Source of the DNA: Sulfitobacter sp. DSM 110093
GTDB lineage: Bacteria; Pseudomonadota; Alphaproteobacteria; Rhodobacterales; Rhodobacteraceae
NCBI RefSeq assembly: GCF_022788715.1
Contig: NZ_CP085167.1
Location: 2,555,001 to 2,619,000, forward strand
Length of the DNA: 64,000 nt
Reading direction: 5' to 3'
The number at the start of each line of letters is the position of its first letter. Within the stretch, counting starts at the first letter, position 1. A program made the position numbers and the translations under genes. The notes under the pieces were generated by a model. It saw only the letters and a program-made list of their open reading frames with translations, ran no database searches and was not told the DNA's origin. Shown one piece after another: positions 1 to 9,998 of this stretch.

Positions 1-272
1 GCTGACAAGGTAGAACCATTATTATCAGCCTCTTCCGCCACGCGCAGCCCCCTGCGCAGGCAATCTTCAATTTCGGTGTATTCAAGCATCGCTGCGTTTC
101 CGACTAGATCATGCATCATGCGATGAACTTTACGCACCTTCGTTTCCAATGGATCAACACCTTCCGCCTCGCGCAGCGTGTCGGAAATGGCTTGCGTTCG
201 CGTTGGCAGCCCTTCGATAAAGCGCTTTCGTGTTGCGGCAACACGTTGTTCATATGTCTCGGTTGGTGCCAC
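1..272 (-). CDS. Hpt-like (histidine phosphotransfer) domain protein, C-terminus cut by the window edge
   Basis: A minus-strand frame stays open from a GTG at 272 to the window edge (90 codons visible). The GTG has a clear ribosome site, AAGAAGGA, about 6 bases upstream, which favours this non-ATG start. The helix around residues 45-75 contains MHDLVGNAAML, which resembles the phospho-accepting His motif of Hpt domains (candidate His54). It is followed by an acidic/hydrophobic helix with EDCLRRGLRVAEEA. If correct, the protein relays phosphate between receiver domains in a phosphorelay. No kinase or receiver is visible in the window. The call rests on the motif only, and the C-terminus is missing. 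Confidence 0.55.
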   Translation of the reverse strand, partial: MAPTETYEQRVAATRKRFIEGLPTRTQAISDTLREAEGVDPLETKVRKVHRMMHDLVGNAAMLEYTEIEDCLRRGLRVAEEADNNGSTLS

Positions 273-438
273 AGAGTGTCCTTCTTATTTCCCCGAAAAG
301 GAGCAATAACAGCCAGATTATTTTAAATGTCCGAAAGCTGTCAAAATTATGGCACAATACAGCATTTCCTGAGATTTCCACAGAAAAATAATGGTGTATC
401 TGCCGATCCAATTTAGGCAGACCCTGAGCTGCCGCAGG

Positions 439-1236
439 TCAAAGCAGATGTTTGAACAGACCAAAGAGGTCACGCTGGGACGAGATGTTAAGTTTGCGGT
501 ATAGGTTGCGGCGATGCACCTTGCAGGTCTCAGTCGCGATTTCCAACGTCTTGGCGGCAGAACCGTTGGAGTGCCCCTGCAAAACCAGCCCTGCAATCTG
601 CGCCTCGCGGGCGGTGAGCGCAAATTGCAGCACGTCCTTGGCGTAGTTTCGGATCAAATCAGCCAAAGGCGGGCGCGCTGCAACCAGCCTGTCATGCGCC
701 GCCGGGGAGATTTTGTTGCAATGCTGCGTCAACAGCTCCAGCAACAGCGGGGCATACTTGCGCAAATACCGTAACTCTGCCCGGCGAAACGGCCCTTGGG
801 CATCGCGGCGGCTCATAGATAGATGCGCCACCCCACCCCGCGCCACCGGGGCCAGCAGGCCAACTTCATCACACAGCCCCGACCCCCGGTAATATTGCAG
901 GTAATACTCGCTGGAGAAGAACCTGTCTGGCGCGACCTCCGACAGACGAAATACGCCACCGCCCTCAACACGGTCCCGATACTGAAAAAACGGGTCAAAG
1001 GCATAGGTGCTTTCCAGATACTCAGCCAGGGCCGTGGGGCGCAGGCGGCCGGGCTCGATCCAATGGTCCAACAAGCTGGGCGGCTGACCGGGATCAAAGC
1101 GCATCATCAGAAAGGTGCCAAAGGCCACCCTCGCGCGAAACAGTGCTTGATAGACGTCGAAAAAGGCCGGGGTGCCGACCGCCTGCATGGCGTCGCGGAG
1201 CAGGGAAACCTCGCTTATTGTCAGATTATCGCTCAA
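439..1236 (-). CDS. LuxR-type transcriptional regulator
   Basis: A 265-residue protein with a C-terminal LuxR/GerE helix-turn-helix at about residues 205-260 ([18 protein letters not shown], then [15 protein letters not shown]). The N-terminal 190 residues show no recognisable receiver or autoinducer-binding domain, so the signal is unknown. The first codon of the open frame is TTG with a weak GTGAG upstream. A later in-frame ATG (residue 17) has no ribosome site, so the start is uncertain. It is divergent from the polyamine-type ABC operon, and a perfect 16-bp inverted repeat lies in the shared promoter region, so it probably controls that operon and/or itself. Regulator identity is secure; target and ligand are inferred. 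Confidence 0.85.
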   Translation of the reverse strand: MSDNLTISEVSLLRDAMQAVGTPAFFDVYQALFRARVAFGTFLMMRFDPGQPPSLLDHWIEPGRLRPTALAEYLESTYAFDPFFQYRDRVEGGGVFRLSEVAPDRFFSSEYYLQYYRGSGLCDEVGLLAPVARGGVAHLSMSRRDAQGPFRRAELRYLRKYAPLLLELLTQHCNKISPAAHDRLVAARPPLADLIRNYAKDVLQFALTAREAQIAGLVLQGHSNGSAAKTLEIATETCKVHRRNLYRKLNISSQRDLFGLFKHLL

Positions 1237-1273
1237 GAAATACTCACATTTCGGGCAATATGGTCAAATTTAC

Positions 1274-1289
1274 TACCCCAGTGGGGGTA
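1274..1289. promoter_or_regulatory. Inverted repeat TACCCC-N4-GGGGTA, candidate LuxR operator
   Basis: The sequence TACCCCAGTGGGGGTA is a perfect 6-4-6 inverted repeat. It lies between the luxR-type gene (start 1236, minus) and the ABC ATPase gene (start 1373, plus). LuxR-family HTH dimers bind symmetric sites of about this size. It is the only strong dyad I see in this intergenic region, so it is a candidate binding site for the adjacent regulator. The functional claim is inference. Confidence 0.5.
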
Positions 1290-1372
1290 TATATTGTCAC
1301 GCCCATTGCCGCAATCATGCGGGTATGCGCTTGTTTGATCAAATATCGCAGGCCGAACTGACAGGGGGTTCA

Positions 1373-2446
1373 ATGACCAAGGCAATCACCGCACAATCAC
1401 TGCGCAAGGTATATCCCGGCAATCCGCCGGTAGAAGCATTGGCAAGTATTGACGTTGAGATTCAGGACAATGAATTTTTCACGCTGCTAGGGCCATCGGG
1501 CTGTGGAAAGACGACTTTGCTGAGGCTGATCGCGGGGTTTGAGCATCCGACCTCGGGCAAGCTGGACATGTTTGGGGAAAGCTTGCTTGACGCGCCCCCC
1601 TATAAACGCCCGATCAATACTGTCTTTCAAAACTACGCGCTTTTCCCGCATATGACTGTGGCGGAAAACATCGCTTTTGGGCTGCAAATGCTTGGCACCC
1701 CCAAAGCATCTGTCAAAGCGACAGTGGGCGAGATGATGGAACTGGTGCAGATGTCTCATCTCGCCGACCGCCAGACCGGGCAAATCTCTGGTGGGCAGCA
1801 ACAGCGTGTGGCACTGGCCCGCGCCTTGGCTCCCCGCCCCAAAATCCTATTGCTGGATGAACCGCTCAGCGCGCTGGATTTTAAGCTGCGCAAACAGATG
1901 CAGTTAGAGTTGAAGCGCCTGCAAACTGAAACCGGCATCACCTTTATCTTTGTGACCCATGACCAAGAAGAAGCCCTGACCATGTCAGACCGGATCGCGG
2001 TCATGTCGAACGGTGCCATTCGTCAGATTGGCCGCCCCCGCGAGATTTATGATCGCCCCGCTGATCGTTTCGTCGCTGATTTCATTGGTGATACGAATTT
2101 CCTACCGGCCGAGGTGATCTCTAACAGCGGCGAGGTGACGCGCCTGCGTCTCTCCTCGGGGCAAGAGGTTGATGCACATGCGCGCGATGGGGCCCAAGGC
2201 AAGGTCACGCTGGCCCTGCGACCAGAGCACGCCGAGTTGACCGACGATGGCGCGGGGTTGCTTGCCGGGACGTTGCGCGAAGTGGTCTATTTCGGGACCG
2301 ATACCCATTTCCATGTCACCCTCGACGATGGCAGCGATTTTGTCCTGCGGCGCCAAAATTCCCCCGCCGATGGCAATGATTTTGCAACCGGTGATCGGGT
2401 CGGACTGACCTTCCCCGCCGGGGCCGCCCAAGTGTTGAGGGATTAA
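1373..2446 (+). CDS. ABC transporter ATP-binding protein, spermidine/putrescine (PotA) type
   Basis: ATPase of a polyamine/opine-type importer, 357 residues from the ATG at 1373. It shows Walker A GPSGCGKT (40-47), signature ISGGQQQR (about 138-145), Walker B KILLLDEP (157-164) and the switch His196, followed by a C-terminal TOBE-like domain (about 270-355). The frame is open upstream to 1172, but that stretch overlaps the divergent regulator. The 1373 start has a G-rich ribosome site (GGGGG) and aligns with the family N-terminus, so I chose it. It is the first gene of an ATPase-permease-permease-binding protein operon; the next gene starts 3 bases after its stop. Substrate class (polyamine or similar cation) is family-level inference. 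Confidence 0.93.
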   Translation: MTKAITAQSLRKVYPGNPPVEALASIDVEIQDNEFFTLLGPSGCGKTTLLRLIAGFEHPTSGKLDMFGESLLDAPPYKRPINTVFQNYALFPHMTVAENIAFGLQMLGTPKASVKATVGEMMELVQMSHLADRQTGQISGGQQQRVALARALAPRPKILLLDEPLSALDFKLRKQMQLELKRLQTETGITFIFVTHDQEEALTMSDRIAVMSNGAIRQIGRPREIYDRPADRFVADFIGDTNFLPAEVISNSGEVTRLRLSSGQEVDAHARDGAQGKVTLALRPEHAELTDDGAGLLAGTLREVVYFGTDTHFHVTLDDGSDFVLRRQNSPADGNDFATGDRVGLTFPAGAAQVLRD

Positions 2447-2449
2447 GCC

Positions 2450-3361
2450 ATGGCAGAGCTATCCAACACCGTCTCGCAACGCGCTGCACGCAACCGCTGG
2501 CTGCTGCTGACCCCGGCGCTGATCATCCTGATCTTTGCCGCCAGTGGCCCACTGCTTATTACGCTGTTCTATTCCTTCCTGACCCCCGGTGATTACGGCG
2601 GCGTGGAGTGGGAGTTTTCGACCGACGCATGGTTTGGCGTCTTGATGCAGCGCGACATCTTTGATGACACGCTCGGCTGGTCAGATGCGCATCTCAGCAT
2701 TCTGTGGCGGTCGGTCAAACTTTCCGTCCTGACCACAATCGCCTGTCTCTTCTTTGGCTTTCCGACGGCCTATTTTATCGCGACACGGCCCAAGAAACAG
2801 CGCGAATTCTGGATGTTGCTGATTATCATCCCGTTCTGGACAAACCTGCTGATCCGCACCTTTGCCATTCTGGAGTTGATCCGCAACGAGGGCACGATCA
2901 ACAGCATTCTGATCGCACTTGGCATCATTGATGAGCCGATCCAGATGCTGTTTACCGAGTTTTCGATCATCCTCGGCATGGTCTATGTCTACCTGCCGCT
3001 GATGGTGCTGCCGATCTATGCCGCGCTTGAGCGGTTGGACTTCCGGTTGGTCGAGGCAGGGTATGACCTTTACGCCACCCGGTTCAACGTGCTGCGCCGG
3101 GTGATCCTGCCGCTGGTCAAACCGGGGGTGATCGCGGGGTCGATCCTTGTGCTGGTGCCATCGCTGGGTGCCTATGTGACACCGCGCGTCATGGGCGGCG
3201 GCAACCAGTTGATGCTGGGCAATCTGATTGAATTGCAGTTCGGACAGGGCCGCAACTGGCCCTTGGGCGCTGCGCTGTCGATCACCCTGCTGGCGATCGT
3301 GATGGTGGCCCTTCTGGCCTATGTCCGCGCGGCGGGGAATGAGGAGGTAAAACATGGCTAA
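2450..3361 (+). CDS. ABC transporter permease, PotB type
   Basis: Integral membrane subunit of the polyamine-type importer, 303 residues with about six hydrophobic segments. The first is near residues 18-40 (LLLTPALIILIFAA). The cytoplasmic coupling-loop signature of binding-protein-dependent permeases is seen around residues 200-235 (VEAGYDLYATRFNVLRRVILP). It starts 3 bases after the ATPase stop with GAGGGA as ribosome site inside the upstream gene, and overlaps the next permease by 8 bases. It pairs with the following permease to form the membrane channel. Confidence 0.92.
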   Translation: MAELSNTVSQRAARNRWLLLTPALIILIFAASGPLLITLFYSFLTPGDYGGVEWEFSTDAWFGVLMQRDIFDDTLGWSDAHLSILWRSVKLSVLTTIACLFFGFPTAYFIATRPKKQREFWMLLIIIPFWTNLLIRTFAILELIRNEGTINSILIALGIIDEPIQMLFTEFSIILGMVYVYLPLMVLPIYAALERLDFRLVEAGYDLYATRFNVLRRVILPLVKPGVIAGSILVLVPSLGAYVTPRVMGGGNQLMLGNLIELQFGQGRNWPLGAALSITLLAIVMVALLAYVRAAGNEEVKHG

Positions 3362-4157
3362 ACGCGGTTTTGACATTCGCAAGCTCAGGGGCTTTTCCGG
3401 CATCGCCATGACCTGCTTCGTCATGCTCTACATGCCCATCGTGCTCTTGGTGGTCTATTCCTTCAACGCAGGCACCTCCATCGCGATTTGGGAGGGGTTC
3501 TCGTGGCGCTGGTATGTCTCGGCTTGGGACAATGAGATGGTGCAAGAGGCGACGGTGCGCAGCTTGATTATCGCGCTGTCTGCTGCCGCCATCGCCACGA
3601 CGGCTGCGGTTCTTGCGGCACTCGCCACCACCCGCAACCGCAAATTCCGTGGGCAAACCGCGATCTTTGCGCTGATCCACCAACCTCTCATGGTGCCCGA
3701 GATTGTGACAGCCGTGGCGCTGCTGATCTTCTTTGCCACGATCAAGGTCGCTACCGGCTACACCGGTCTGATGTATCTGATTATCGCGCATTCGGCCTTT
3801 TGCATCCCCTTCGCCTACCTGCCGATCCGCGCACGGTTACAGGGGATGGACCTCAGCCTAGAGCAAGCCGCAGCCGATCTTTACGCCACACCCTTTCAAG
3901 TCTTTCGCCGGGTGACACTGCCGCAACTTTGGCCTGGCATCCTTGCGGGGGCGATGTTGGCATTCGTCATCAGCCTTGATGATGTGGTGATAACCGAGTT
4001 TGTTAAATCCGCCGGGCAGGATACGCTGCCAACTTACATGCTGGGCCAATTACGGCGGGTGGTGACGCCAGAGATCAACGCGATTTCGACCGTATTGTTG
4101 ATGATCTCTGTCTTGATGGTGATCGCCTATACCCTGCTCAGCAGAACCAAAAAATAA
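3354..4157 (+). CDS. ABC transporter permease, PotC type
   Basis: Second membrane subunit of the polyamine-type importer, 267 residues and about six hydrophobic segments. The permease coupling motif ([22 protein letters not shown]) lies around residues 170-192, next to [19 protein letters not shown], which is characteristic of PotC-like proteins. Its start overlaps the end of the previous permease by 8 bases, so the two are probably translationally coupled. The binding-protein gene follows 20 bases downstream. Confidence 0.92.
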   Translation: MAKRGFDIRKLRGFSGIAMTCFVMLYMPIVLLVVYSFNAGTSIAIWEGFSWRWYVSAWDNEMVQEATVRSLIIALSAAAIATTAAVLAALATTRNRKFRGQTAIFALIHQPLMVPEIVTAVALLIFFATIKVATGYTGLMYLIIAHSAFCIPFAYLPIRARLQGMDLSLEQAAADLYATPFQVFRRVTLPQLWPGILAGAMLAFVISLDDVVITEFVKSAGQDTLPTYMLGQLRRVVTPEINAISTVLLMISVLMVIAYTLLSRTKK

Positions 4158-4177
4158 TCAACCAAAGGGAGCTTAAG

Positions 4178-5197
4178 ATGAAAAAGACACTGACAGCGAT
4201 CGGCCTTATCCTTGCCGGGCCAGCTTTGGCCGAAGGGGAGCTGAACCTCTATAACTGGGGCAATTACACCAGCCCGGAAATGATCGAGAAGTTCGAGAAA
4301 GAGACCGGCATCAAGGTCACGATCACCGACTATGACAGCAACGATACCGCACTGGCCAAGATCAAGGCGGGCGGTCATGGCTTTGACATTGTCGTGCCGT
4401 CGGGGACCTATGTGCCGATCTTCATCGGTGAAGGGCTGCTGATGGAAAGCAAACCCAACGAGATGGAGAACTTCAAAAACATGGACCCGCAGTGGGTCGA
4501 TGTCGAATTCGATCCAGGCCGCAATTACACCGTGCCGTGGCAGTGGGGCACCGTTGGTGTGACAGTCAATACCGCAGTCTATAGCGGCGACATCAACACC
4601 GCCGCCGTGATCTTTGACCCGCCAGAAGAGTTAAAAGGCAAGATCAACGTGGTGCCAGAGATGAACGACGTGATGGGCATGGCGATCCACTATGCGGGCG
4701 GCGATCAATGCACCGCCGACAAAGAGGTCTTGAAAGAGGTCCGCGACATCCTGCGCGCGGCCAAGCCGAACTGGCTGTCGATGGACTATGGCAACATCGA
4801 GAAATACGCCAAGGGTGACCTCGCCGCCGGGGTGAACTGGAACGGCGCGTCCTTCCGGGCACGCAACCAGAACGAAGACATCGCCTTTGGCTACCCCCAA
4901 GAAGGCTACCCCGTCTGGATGGACAATGCGGCGATCCTTGCCGATGCGACCAATGTGGAAGAGGCGAAAACCTTTCTCAATTTCGTGATGGATCCGGAAA
5001 ACGCTGCGATGCTGTCTGAATTCGCGCGTTATGCGAACGGCATCAAAGGCTCGGAAGAGTTCATGCCCGAAGACATGAAAAGCGCCCCCGAAGTTGTGGT
5101 GCCGGAAGATCTGAAATCGGCGGCCTATGTGGCCAAAGTCTGCCCACCCGAGGCAACAAAGCTCTACACCGCGATCTGGACTGACCTTCAGAAGTAA
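4178..5197 (+). CDS. Polyamine-type ABC transporter substrate-binding protein (PotD/PotF family)
   Basis: Periplasmic binding protein of 339 residues with a Sec signal peptide (about 1-18, cleavage near PALAEG). The mature start [20 protein letters not shown] is the hallmark N-terminus of PotD/PotF-type proteins, followed by the ligand-pocket region [19 protein letters not shown] before the ATG gives a weak ribosome site. Unlike the other importers in this window, the binding-protein gene is last among the transport genes. A GC-rich hairpin (5212-5237) follows its stop. The ligand is likely a polyamine or related amine; whether it is putrescine, spermidine or something else cannot be told. 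Confidence 0.92.
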   Translation: MKKTLTAIGLILAGPALAEGELNLYNWGNYTSPEMIEKFEKETGIKVTITDYDSNDTALAKIKAGGHGFDIVVPSGTYVPIFIGEGLLMESKPNEMENFKNMDPQWVDVEFDPGRNYTVPWQWGTVGVTVNTAVYSGDINTAAVIFDPPEELKGKINVVPEMNDVMGMAIHYAGGDQCTADKEVLKEVRDILRAAKPNWLSMDYGNIEKYAKGDLAAGVNWNGASFRARNQNEDIAFGYPQEGYPVWMDNAAILADATNVEEAKTFLNFVMDPENAAMLSEFARYANGIKGSEEFMPEDMKSAPEVVVPEDLKSAAYVAKVCPPEATKLYTAIWTDLQK

Positions 5198-5211
5198 GCG
5201 GCGAAGATAGA

Positions 5212-5237
5212 TGCAGGCGGGCTTTGGTCCGTCTGCA
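5212..5237 (+). promoter_or_regulatory. Intercistronic hairpin after the PotD-type gene
   Basis: TGCAGGCGGG and TCCGTCTGCA form a 10-bp stem (two G-U pairs in the plus-strand RNA) around the loop CTTTGG. It lies 14 bases after the binding-protein stop and before the amidohydrolase ribosome site. There is no T-tract, so it is more likely an mRNA-stabilising or partial-termination element than a full terminator. It also argues that the in-frame upstream start at 5211 of the next gene is not used. Confidence 0.55.
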
Positions 5238-5273
5238 CCTCAACGGCCCCCACTCAAGACAAAGGAATACCTC

Positions 5274-6950
5274 ATGCCGGCAGATATCGTCATCCACAAC
5301 GGGGCCTTGATGACCTTCGATGACGCCCAGCCCAAAGCTGAGGCGCTCGCGATTTCAGGCGGTAAGATCACCCATGTCGGCACTGACGCCGAGGTGATGG
5401 CCCAGATTGGAGCCGAAACCCGCGTCATCGACGCGCAGGGCGGCACCGTGTTGCCGGGGTTCATCGACAGCCATGTGCATCTCTTTGGTGGCTCGGTCGA
5501 ACTGGAATACCTCAACCTTTATGGCGTAGAAGGCTTGGACGAGATGCGCCGTCTGATCCTGCCCTATTCCGACGCGAACCCGAACGACGCGCTGCTATTC
5601 TGCGTGATGGCAGACTACGGCATTCTTGGCACCGGCAGCACGCTGACGCGGCAGGATCTGGATGCCATCCTGCCCGACCGCCCCCTTGCCATGTTCGCGC
5701 CTGACCATCACACCGTCTGGGCCAATACCTCCGCGCTGAAAGCCGCCGGGCTGCTGGAAGGTGGCACCGTTGATGCGGGCTCGGAAATCGTCATGGGCGC
5801 GGATGGACTGGCAAGCGGTGAACTGCTGGAGCCCGGAGCCTATAGTCCGGTCCTTGCCCTCACCCGCCACGGTGGGCGCGATATGCTGGGGCTGACCAGC
5901 GGCAAAGACCCGGTGCCGCCCGCGACCGCACAGCAACGCGAGATGGACAAAGATGTCATCGCTCGTGGCCTTGCTCATTGCGCCGCGCAAGGCATCACCG
6001 GCCTGCACCTGATGGATGGCAACCGCTACCAGCTTGAACTGCTGTCCGAGCTTGAGACCGAAGGCCGTCTGCTCTGCCGCTGCACCGTGCCCTTTCACCT
6101 TAAAGGCACCGACCCCGTTGAGCGGATCGGCCACGAAGCCCCCGCCATGCGCGCCGATTACCACGGCGACAAGCTGCGCTGTATCCATGTGAAAATGTTC
6201 ATCGACGGCGTGATCGAAAGCGGCACCGCGCTGATGCTGCGCCCTTATCCCGGCGATCTGGGAGCAGATGGCAACACCGGCGATGAGGTCTTTACTCAAG
6301 AGCATTTTGTTGCCGCCTGCGTGGAAGCAGACAGGCTCGGTTTTCAGATCGCGGTCCATGCCATCGGCGATGCCGCTGTGCGGCGTACCATTGATGCCTT
6401 TGAGGCCGCGCAAAAGGCCAATGGCACACGCGACAGCCGCCACCGGATTGAACATATCGAAGTAATGCATCTGGACGACCTGCCCCGTCTATCTAAGTTG
6501 GGCATCGTCGCGTCACTGCAACCGGGTCACGCCCCGCTTGGCCATATCTTCCCGCCAGAGGGTGTCACCAACTACCTGCACCCCGATCAGATCGCGGGGG
6601 CCTATGCATGGCAATCCATCCGAGAAAGCGGCGCAAAGGTCGTCTTTTCAACCGATTGGCCAGTGATCCCTGTAGATGTCATGCGCACCATCAAAGCCGC
6701 GATTGCGCCGCTGGATCTTGGCGAAGAATGGGCGGATCAGAGCCAAAGCTTAGAAGACACGCTGGCAAGCTATACCCGCGACAACGCCTGGGTTGAGTTT
6801 GCCGAAGACACACGTGGCAGGCTCAAACCCGGCATGGACGCCGATGTGGCCGTGCTAAGCCATGATCTGACCCAGTTGCCCCCCGCGCAGATCACAAATG
6901 CCGAGGCCCGCGCGACCATCATGGGCGGTGAGCTGACGTTTCAAAGATAA
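5274..6950 (+). CDS. Metal-dependent amidohydrolase, YtcJ-like
   Basis: Amidohydrolase-superfamily enzyme of 558 residues from the ATG at 5274 (AAAGGA ribosome site). Metal ligands are visible: the HxH in GFIDSHVHLF (about residues 61-70), the His in AVHAIGDAAV and the catalytic Asp in FSTDWPVIPVD. The N- and C-terminal segments form the usual beta-sandwich (start IVIHNGALMTFDD; end GMDADVAVL). Family members hydrolyse C-N bonds in amides, N-acyl compounds or hydantoins. As the last gene behind a polyamine-type importer it may act on an imported amide or N-acylated amine; that substrate is inferred. Confidence 0.9.
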   Translation: MPADIVIHNGALMTFDDAQPKAEALAISGGKITHVGTDAEVMAQIGAETRVIDAQGGTVLPGFIDSHVHLFGGSVELEYLNLYGVEGLDEMRRLILPYSDANPNDALLFCVMADYGILGTGSTLTRQDLDAILPDRPLAMFAPDHHTVWANTSALKAAGLLEGGTVDAGSEIVMGADGLASGELLEPGAYSPVLALTRHGGRDMLGLTSGKDPVPPATAQQREMDKDVIARGLAHCAAQGITGLHLMDGNRYQLELLSELETEGRLLCRCTVPFHLKGTDPVERIGHEAPAMRADYHGDKLRCIHVKMFIDGVIESGTALMLRPYPGDLGADGNTGDEVFTQEHFVAACVEADRLGFQIAVHAIGDAAVRRTIDAFEAAQKANGTRDSRHRIEHIEVMHLDDLPRLSKLGIVASLQPGHAPLGHIFPPEGVTNYLHPDQIAGAYAWQSIRESGAKVVFSTDWPVIPVDVMRTIKAAIAPLDLGEEWADQSQSLEDTLASYTRDNAWVEFAEDTRGRLKPGMDADVAVLSHDLTQLPPAQITNAEARATIMGGELTFQR

Positions 6951-7041
6951 ATGCAACGAAAGCCGAGATTCAGAGATCTGGATTAGAGCATCTGAAACAG
7001 GCCAAGCTCTTATCCGTCTAGTCACTGGCTAAGAGGGGGCA

Positions 7042-7067
7042 GACGGGCGCGAGGTGTCGCGCCCGTC
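7042..7067. terminator. Perfect 11-bp stem hairpin between convergent genes
   Basis: GACGGGCGCGA (7042-7052) and TCGCGCCCGTC (7057-7067) pair perfectly around GGTG. The site lies between the amidohydrolase (plus, ends 6950) and the molybdenum hydroxylase (minus, ends 7074), close to the latter's stop. No strong T-run follows on either strand, so it is a likely 3'-end hairpin of the minus-strand transcript rather than a textbook intrinsic terminator. Confidence 0.6.
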
Positions 7068-7073
7068 CGAAGT

Positions 7074-9386
7074 TTAACTGTCTTTTGCCGCGAGGATCGC
7101 ATCTGGGGTGATCGGCAAATGCCGAACCCGCGCGCCCGTCGCGTTGAAGATCGCATTGGCGATGGCGGGCGCGATGACCGTGGTGCCCGGCTCGCCAAGA
7201 CCGACAGGCACTTCCGTGCTTTCCACGAACGCGACTTCAACGTCTGGCACGTCGATCATCCGCAGCGGGGTGTAAGACCCGAGGTTAAGGTCGATAACCT
7301 TGCCATCTTCGATCCGCGTGCCCTCATGCAGCGCCATGGATAGACCCCAAAGTGCCGCCCCTTCGCATTGCGCGCGCGCCCCGTCGGGGTCGACAACCGT
7401 ACCACAATCGAACGCCAGCCACATCTTCTCGACAGCGACCTCGCCCGTTTCAGAATCCACCGCCAGCTTAACGGCGGCAGCGGTCCAAGTGGGCATGGTC
7501 CGCGATTGGCCAAAGGTGGTGGCAATCCCGATTGCCGTGCCCTCGGGCAGGTCGGTTGTGCCATAGCCCGACATCTCGGCCACGCGCTGCAGAACGGTTG
7601 CCTGACGCGATGCGCCGCCAACCGCGTTGGGGGCAGAGCCTGCGTTGATGCCTTCGGCCTTCAGGTGATCCAGACGGAACTGCAAGGGATCGGCACCGAT
7701 CTTATGTGCAGCCTCATCCATGAAGCTTTCGACTGCAAAGTTGGTCCAGCCAGGTCCGACAGAGCGTAGCCAACCGGGACGGAAAGTCGCGTTCGCCAGA
7801 TCGTTGGAGATCGCCCGCACGCGGTGCGCGCCGACGGTGTACCAATGATCGGCCCCGTCAATGGCGAAGGGATCGTAGGGCTCTTCATTGACGCCTTTAG
7901 GCATGAAGCCCGGTGCCATCACCTGTGTCGGCCAACCCGCCGCGGCGTGGTGTTCCATGCCCGTGACGGCTTTGCCATCGTCAAACGCCATGCGCAGTTT
8001 CTGCACCGAAGGCGAGCGAATGCTGTCAAACTGCGCATCTTCCTCGCGGGAGAAGACCAGTTTCACGGGCTTGCCAACAGCTTTGGACGCCAGTGCTGCG
8101 GGCACGATGTAGTCACCGTTCAACCGGCGGCCAAAACCCCCGCCCAGCATATAGCTGCGCATCACGATCTTATCGGCGGGCACCTCCAACGCGACGGCCA
8201 GCGTCGGCAGGATCAGCGATTGCCACTGGTTGCCCGCGTGAGTTTCCCAGACGCCATCGGCGTTCTGGAAGACAGTCGCGTTCACCGGCTCCATCTGGAA
8301 GTGCAGCACGGATTGCGTGGTGTACTCGGCCTCAAGCGTCTCGGTGGCGGTGTCGAAAACGGCGCTGGTCTCGGGCCGCTCGGTGTGCAGGATCGACCCG
8401 GCGTCGCCTCCGATCAACTCCCGCGAGCGGGCTTGGATATCGTCCTCGGACACATCAGCCGTTTCGCCTGCGGTCCAATCGACGCTGATCTCATAGGTGG
8501 CCATCCGCGCGGCGTGGAGCGATTTGCCCAACACCACAACCCAGCCCGGCACGGTGCCCGACGGATCATCCAGCACCACGGTTTCAAGGTAGCCTTTGAC
8601 CTCTTTCGCGGCGCTGTCATCGACTGAATTGACCTTGGAGCCATAGCGCGTCGGTGGCAGCATCGGTACGCCGTAGACCATGCCATCAACCTTGGCATCG
8701 AGACCATAGATCGCCTGACCGGTGGTCTTTGTATCCAGATCAAGCGGATGCACGTCTTGGCCCACAAGGCGCAGATCGGCGTGGGGTTTCAACGACAGGG
8801 CAGCCAATTCGTCTTCGGTAAAGCTCCGGTCGAGCCCTTCGGCCACCAGATCGCCGTAGCTGATGCTTTGCGTGCCATCGGTCACGGCACCGTCGCGTGC
8901 GGAGAGGCCAGAGGCATCGACGCCCCACTTGGCCGCCGCCGCTTCGATCAGCGCGGTACGGCCCGCAGCGCCTGCCTGACGGTAGACCGGCCAGCTTTGC
9001 CAGATCGACCAGCTGCCGCCGGTGACCATCAGGCCCCATTTTTCATCCGTATCGACATGGGTGATGTGCACATTTTCCCAAGCGACTTCCAACTCATCCG
9101 CCAGAATACGCGCGATGGCGGTGCCGACGTGTTGGCCCATTTCGGCGCGGATGATGTTGACGTTGACCTGACCCTCGGCGTCGATCCAGTACCACATCGA
9201 CGGCTCGAACGCCTGGCCGTTTGGCGCGATCGGTGTGCCATCTGGCACGGCAGGGTTCATCGCGGCGTTCGACGCCTGCGGGAAGCCAAAGGCAACGCCA
9301 GCGGCGGTCATGGACACCAGAAACCCACGGCGGGTCATTTGCGATTGATTGTCGGAGCCTTTCAGGCGGGACATCAGATTAGCCAT
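7074..9386 (-). CDS. Molybdopterin-binding subunit of a xanthine-oxidase-family hydroxylase (isoquinoline 1-oxidoreductase beta-like)
   Basis: Large catalytic subunit, 770 residues. It has a Tat leader (RRGFLVS at 19-25, then a hydrophobic stretch ending near ASNAA), so it is exported folded with its cofactor. Typical features are the split aldehyde-oxidase/xanthine-dehydrogenase architecture, GGGFGRR near the Mo-cofactor site, and the catalytic-Glu region [18 protein letters not shown] near the C-terminus. Members hydroxylate N-heterocycles or oxidise aldehydes. It overlaps the upstream 2Fe-2S subunit gene by 8 bases. No cytochrome c or FAD-subunit gene lies alongside, so the electron acceptor is not apparent. 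Substrate unknown. Confidence 0.92.
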   Translation of the reverse strand: MANLMSRLKGSDNQSQMTRRGFLVSMTAAGVAFGFPQASNAAMNPAVPDGTPIAPNGQAFEPSMWYWIDAEGQVNVNIIRAEMGQHVGTAIARILADELEVAWENVHITHVDTDEKWGLMVTGGSWSIWQSWPVYRQAGAAGRTALIEAAAAKWGVDASGLSARDGAVTDGTQSISYGDLVAEGLDRSFTEDELAALSLKPHADLRLVGQDVHPLDLDTKTTGQAIYGLDAKVDGMVYGVPMLPPTRYGSKVNSVDDSAAKEVKGYLETVVLDDPSGTVPGWVVVLGKSLHAARMATYEISVDWTAGETADVSEDDIQARSRELIGGDAGSILHTERPETSAVFDTATETLEAEYTTQSVLHFQMEPVNATVFQNADGVWETHAGNQWQSLILPTLAVALEVPADKIVMRSYMLGGGFGRRLNGDYIVPAALASKAVGKPVKLVFSREEDAQFDSIRSPSVQKLRMAFDDGKAVTGMEHHAAAGWPTQVMAPGFMPKGVNEEPYDPFAIDGADHWYTVGAHRVRAISNDLANATFRPGWLRSVGPGWTNFAVESFMDEAAHKIGADPLQFRLDHLKAEGINAGSAPNAVGGASRQATVLQRVAEMSGYGTTDLPEGTAIGIATTFGQSRTMPTWTAAAVKLAVDSETGEVAVEKMWLAFDCGTVVDPDGARAQCEGAALWGLSMALHEGTRIEDGKVIDLNLGSYTPLRMIDVPDVEVAFVESTEVPVGLGEPGTTVIAPAIANAIFNATGARVRHLPITPDAILAAKDS

Positions 9387-9849
9387 TGTCGGAGCCTCCC
9401 ATCGCGGTGGCGGCGTCGCGCACGGCTTGGCGGATACGGGGATAGGTCATGCAGCGGCAAAGGTTGCCGGTCATCACCGCGTCGATGTCTTCGTCGCTGG
9501 GATTGGGCGTGTCTTGCAACAGCGATGCTGCCTGCATGATCTGGCCCGACTGGCAGTAACCGCACTGCGGCACGCGCAGGTTGCGCCACGCTTCTTGAAC
9601 GGGGTGATTGCCCTTCTCGTCCAGCCCTTCGATGGTGGTGACCGACAGGCCCTCAACATCCGCGAGATAGGTGATGCAGGACCGTGTCGCCGTGCCATCG
9701 ATATGCACGGTACAAGCGCCGCAGGCCCCGATGCCGCAGCCAAACTTGGTGCCGGTAAGACCGATTTCATCGCGGATCGCCCATAGTAGGGGCATGTCCG
9801 GGTCTGCGTCGACAGAGATCTGCCGCCCGTTCAATTCGAATTTTATCAT
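9379..9849 (-). CDS. 2Fe-2S subunit of the molybdenum hydroxylase (isoquinoline 1-oxidoreductase alpha-like)
   Basis: A 156-residue electron-transfer subunit. The N-terminal plant-type ferredoxin cluster uses Cys38, 43, 46 and 58 ([16 protein letters not shown]). The C-terminal helical cluster uses Cys96, 99, 131 and 133 (CGYCQSG and CRCMTYPRI). All eight ligands are present, and the length is normal for IorA/CoxS-type subunits. It has no leader of its own; it is presumably carried out with the Tat-signal-bearing large subunit. It is first in a two-gene operon. Confidence 0.95.
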   Translation of the reverse strand: MIKFELNGRQISVDADPDMPLLWAIRDEIGLTGTKFGCGIGACGACTVHIDGTATRSCITYLADVEGLSVTTIEGLDEKGNHPVQEAWRNLRVPQCGYCQSGQIMQAASLLQDTPNPSDEDIDAVMTGNLCRCMTYPRIRQAVRDAATAMGGSDNG

Positions 9850-9998
9850 GAAGTGGTTGTCCCTTGGGGTATGATTTGCCTGAGGGGAGCGCGCGTATAG
9901 CTGCCCTGACGTGAGAGGCTGTACATAGGTCTAATGACGGTCGGTGACAGCGCCAGACTGACCTCATCACGGAAATGTCAGATTAACTGCGCCGCCCC

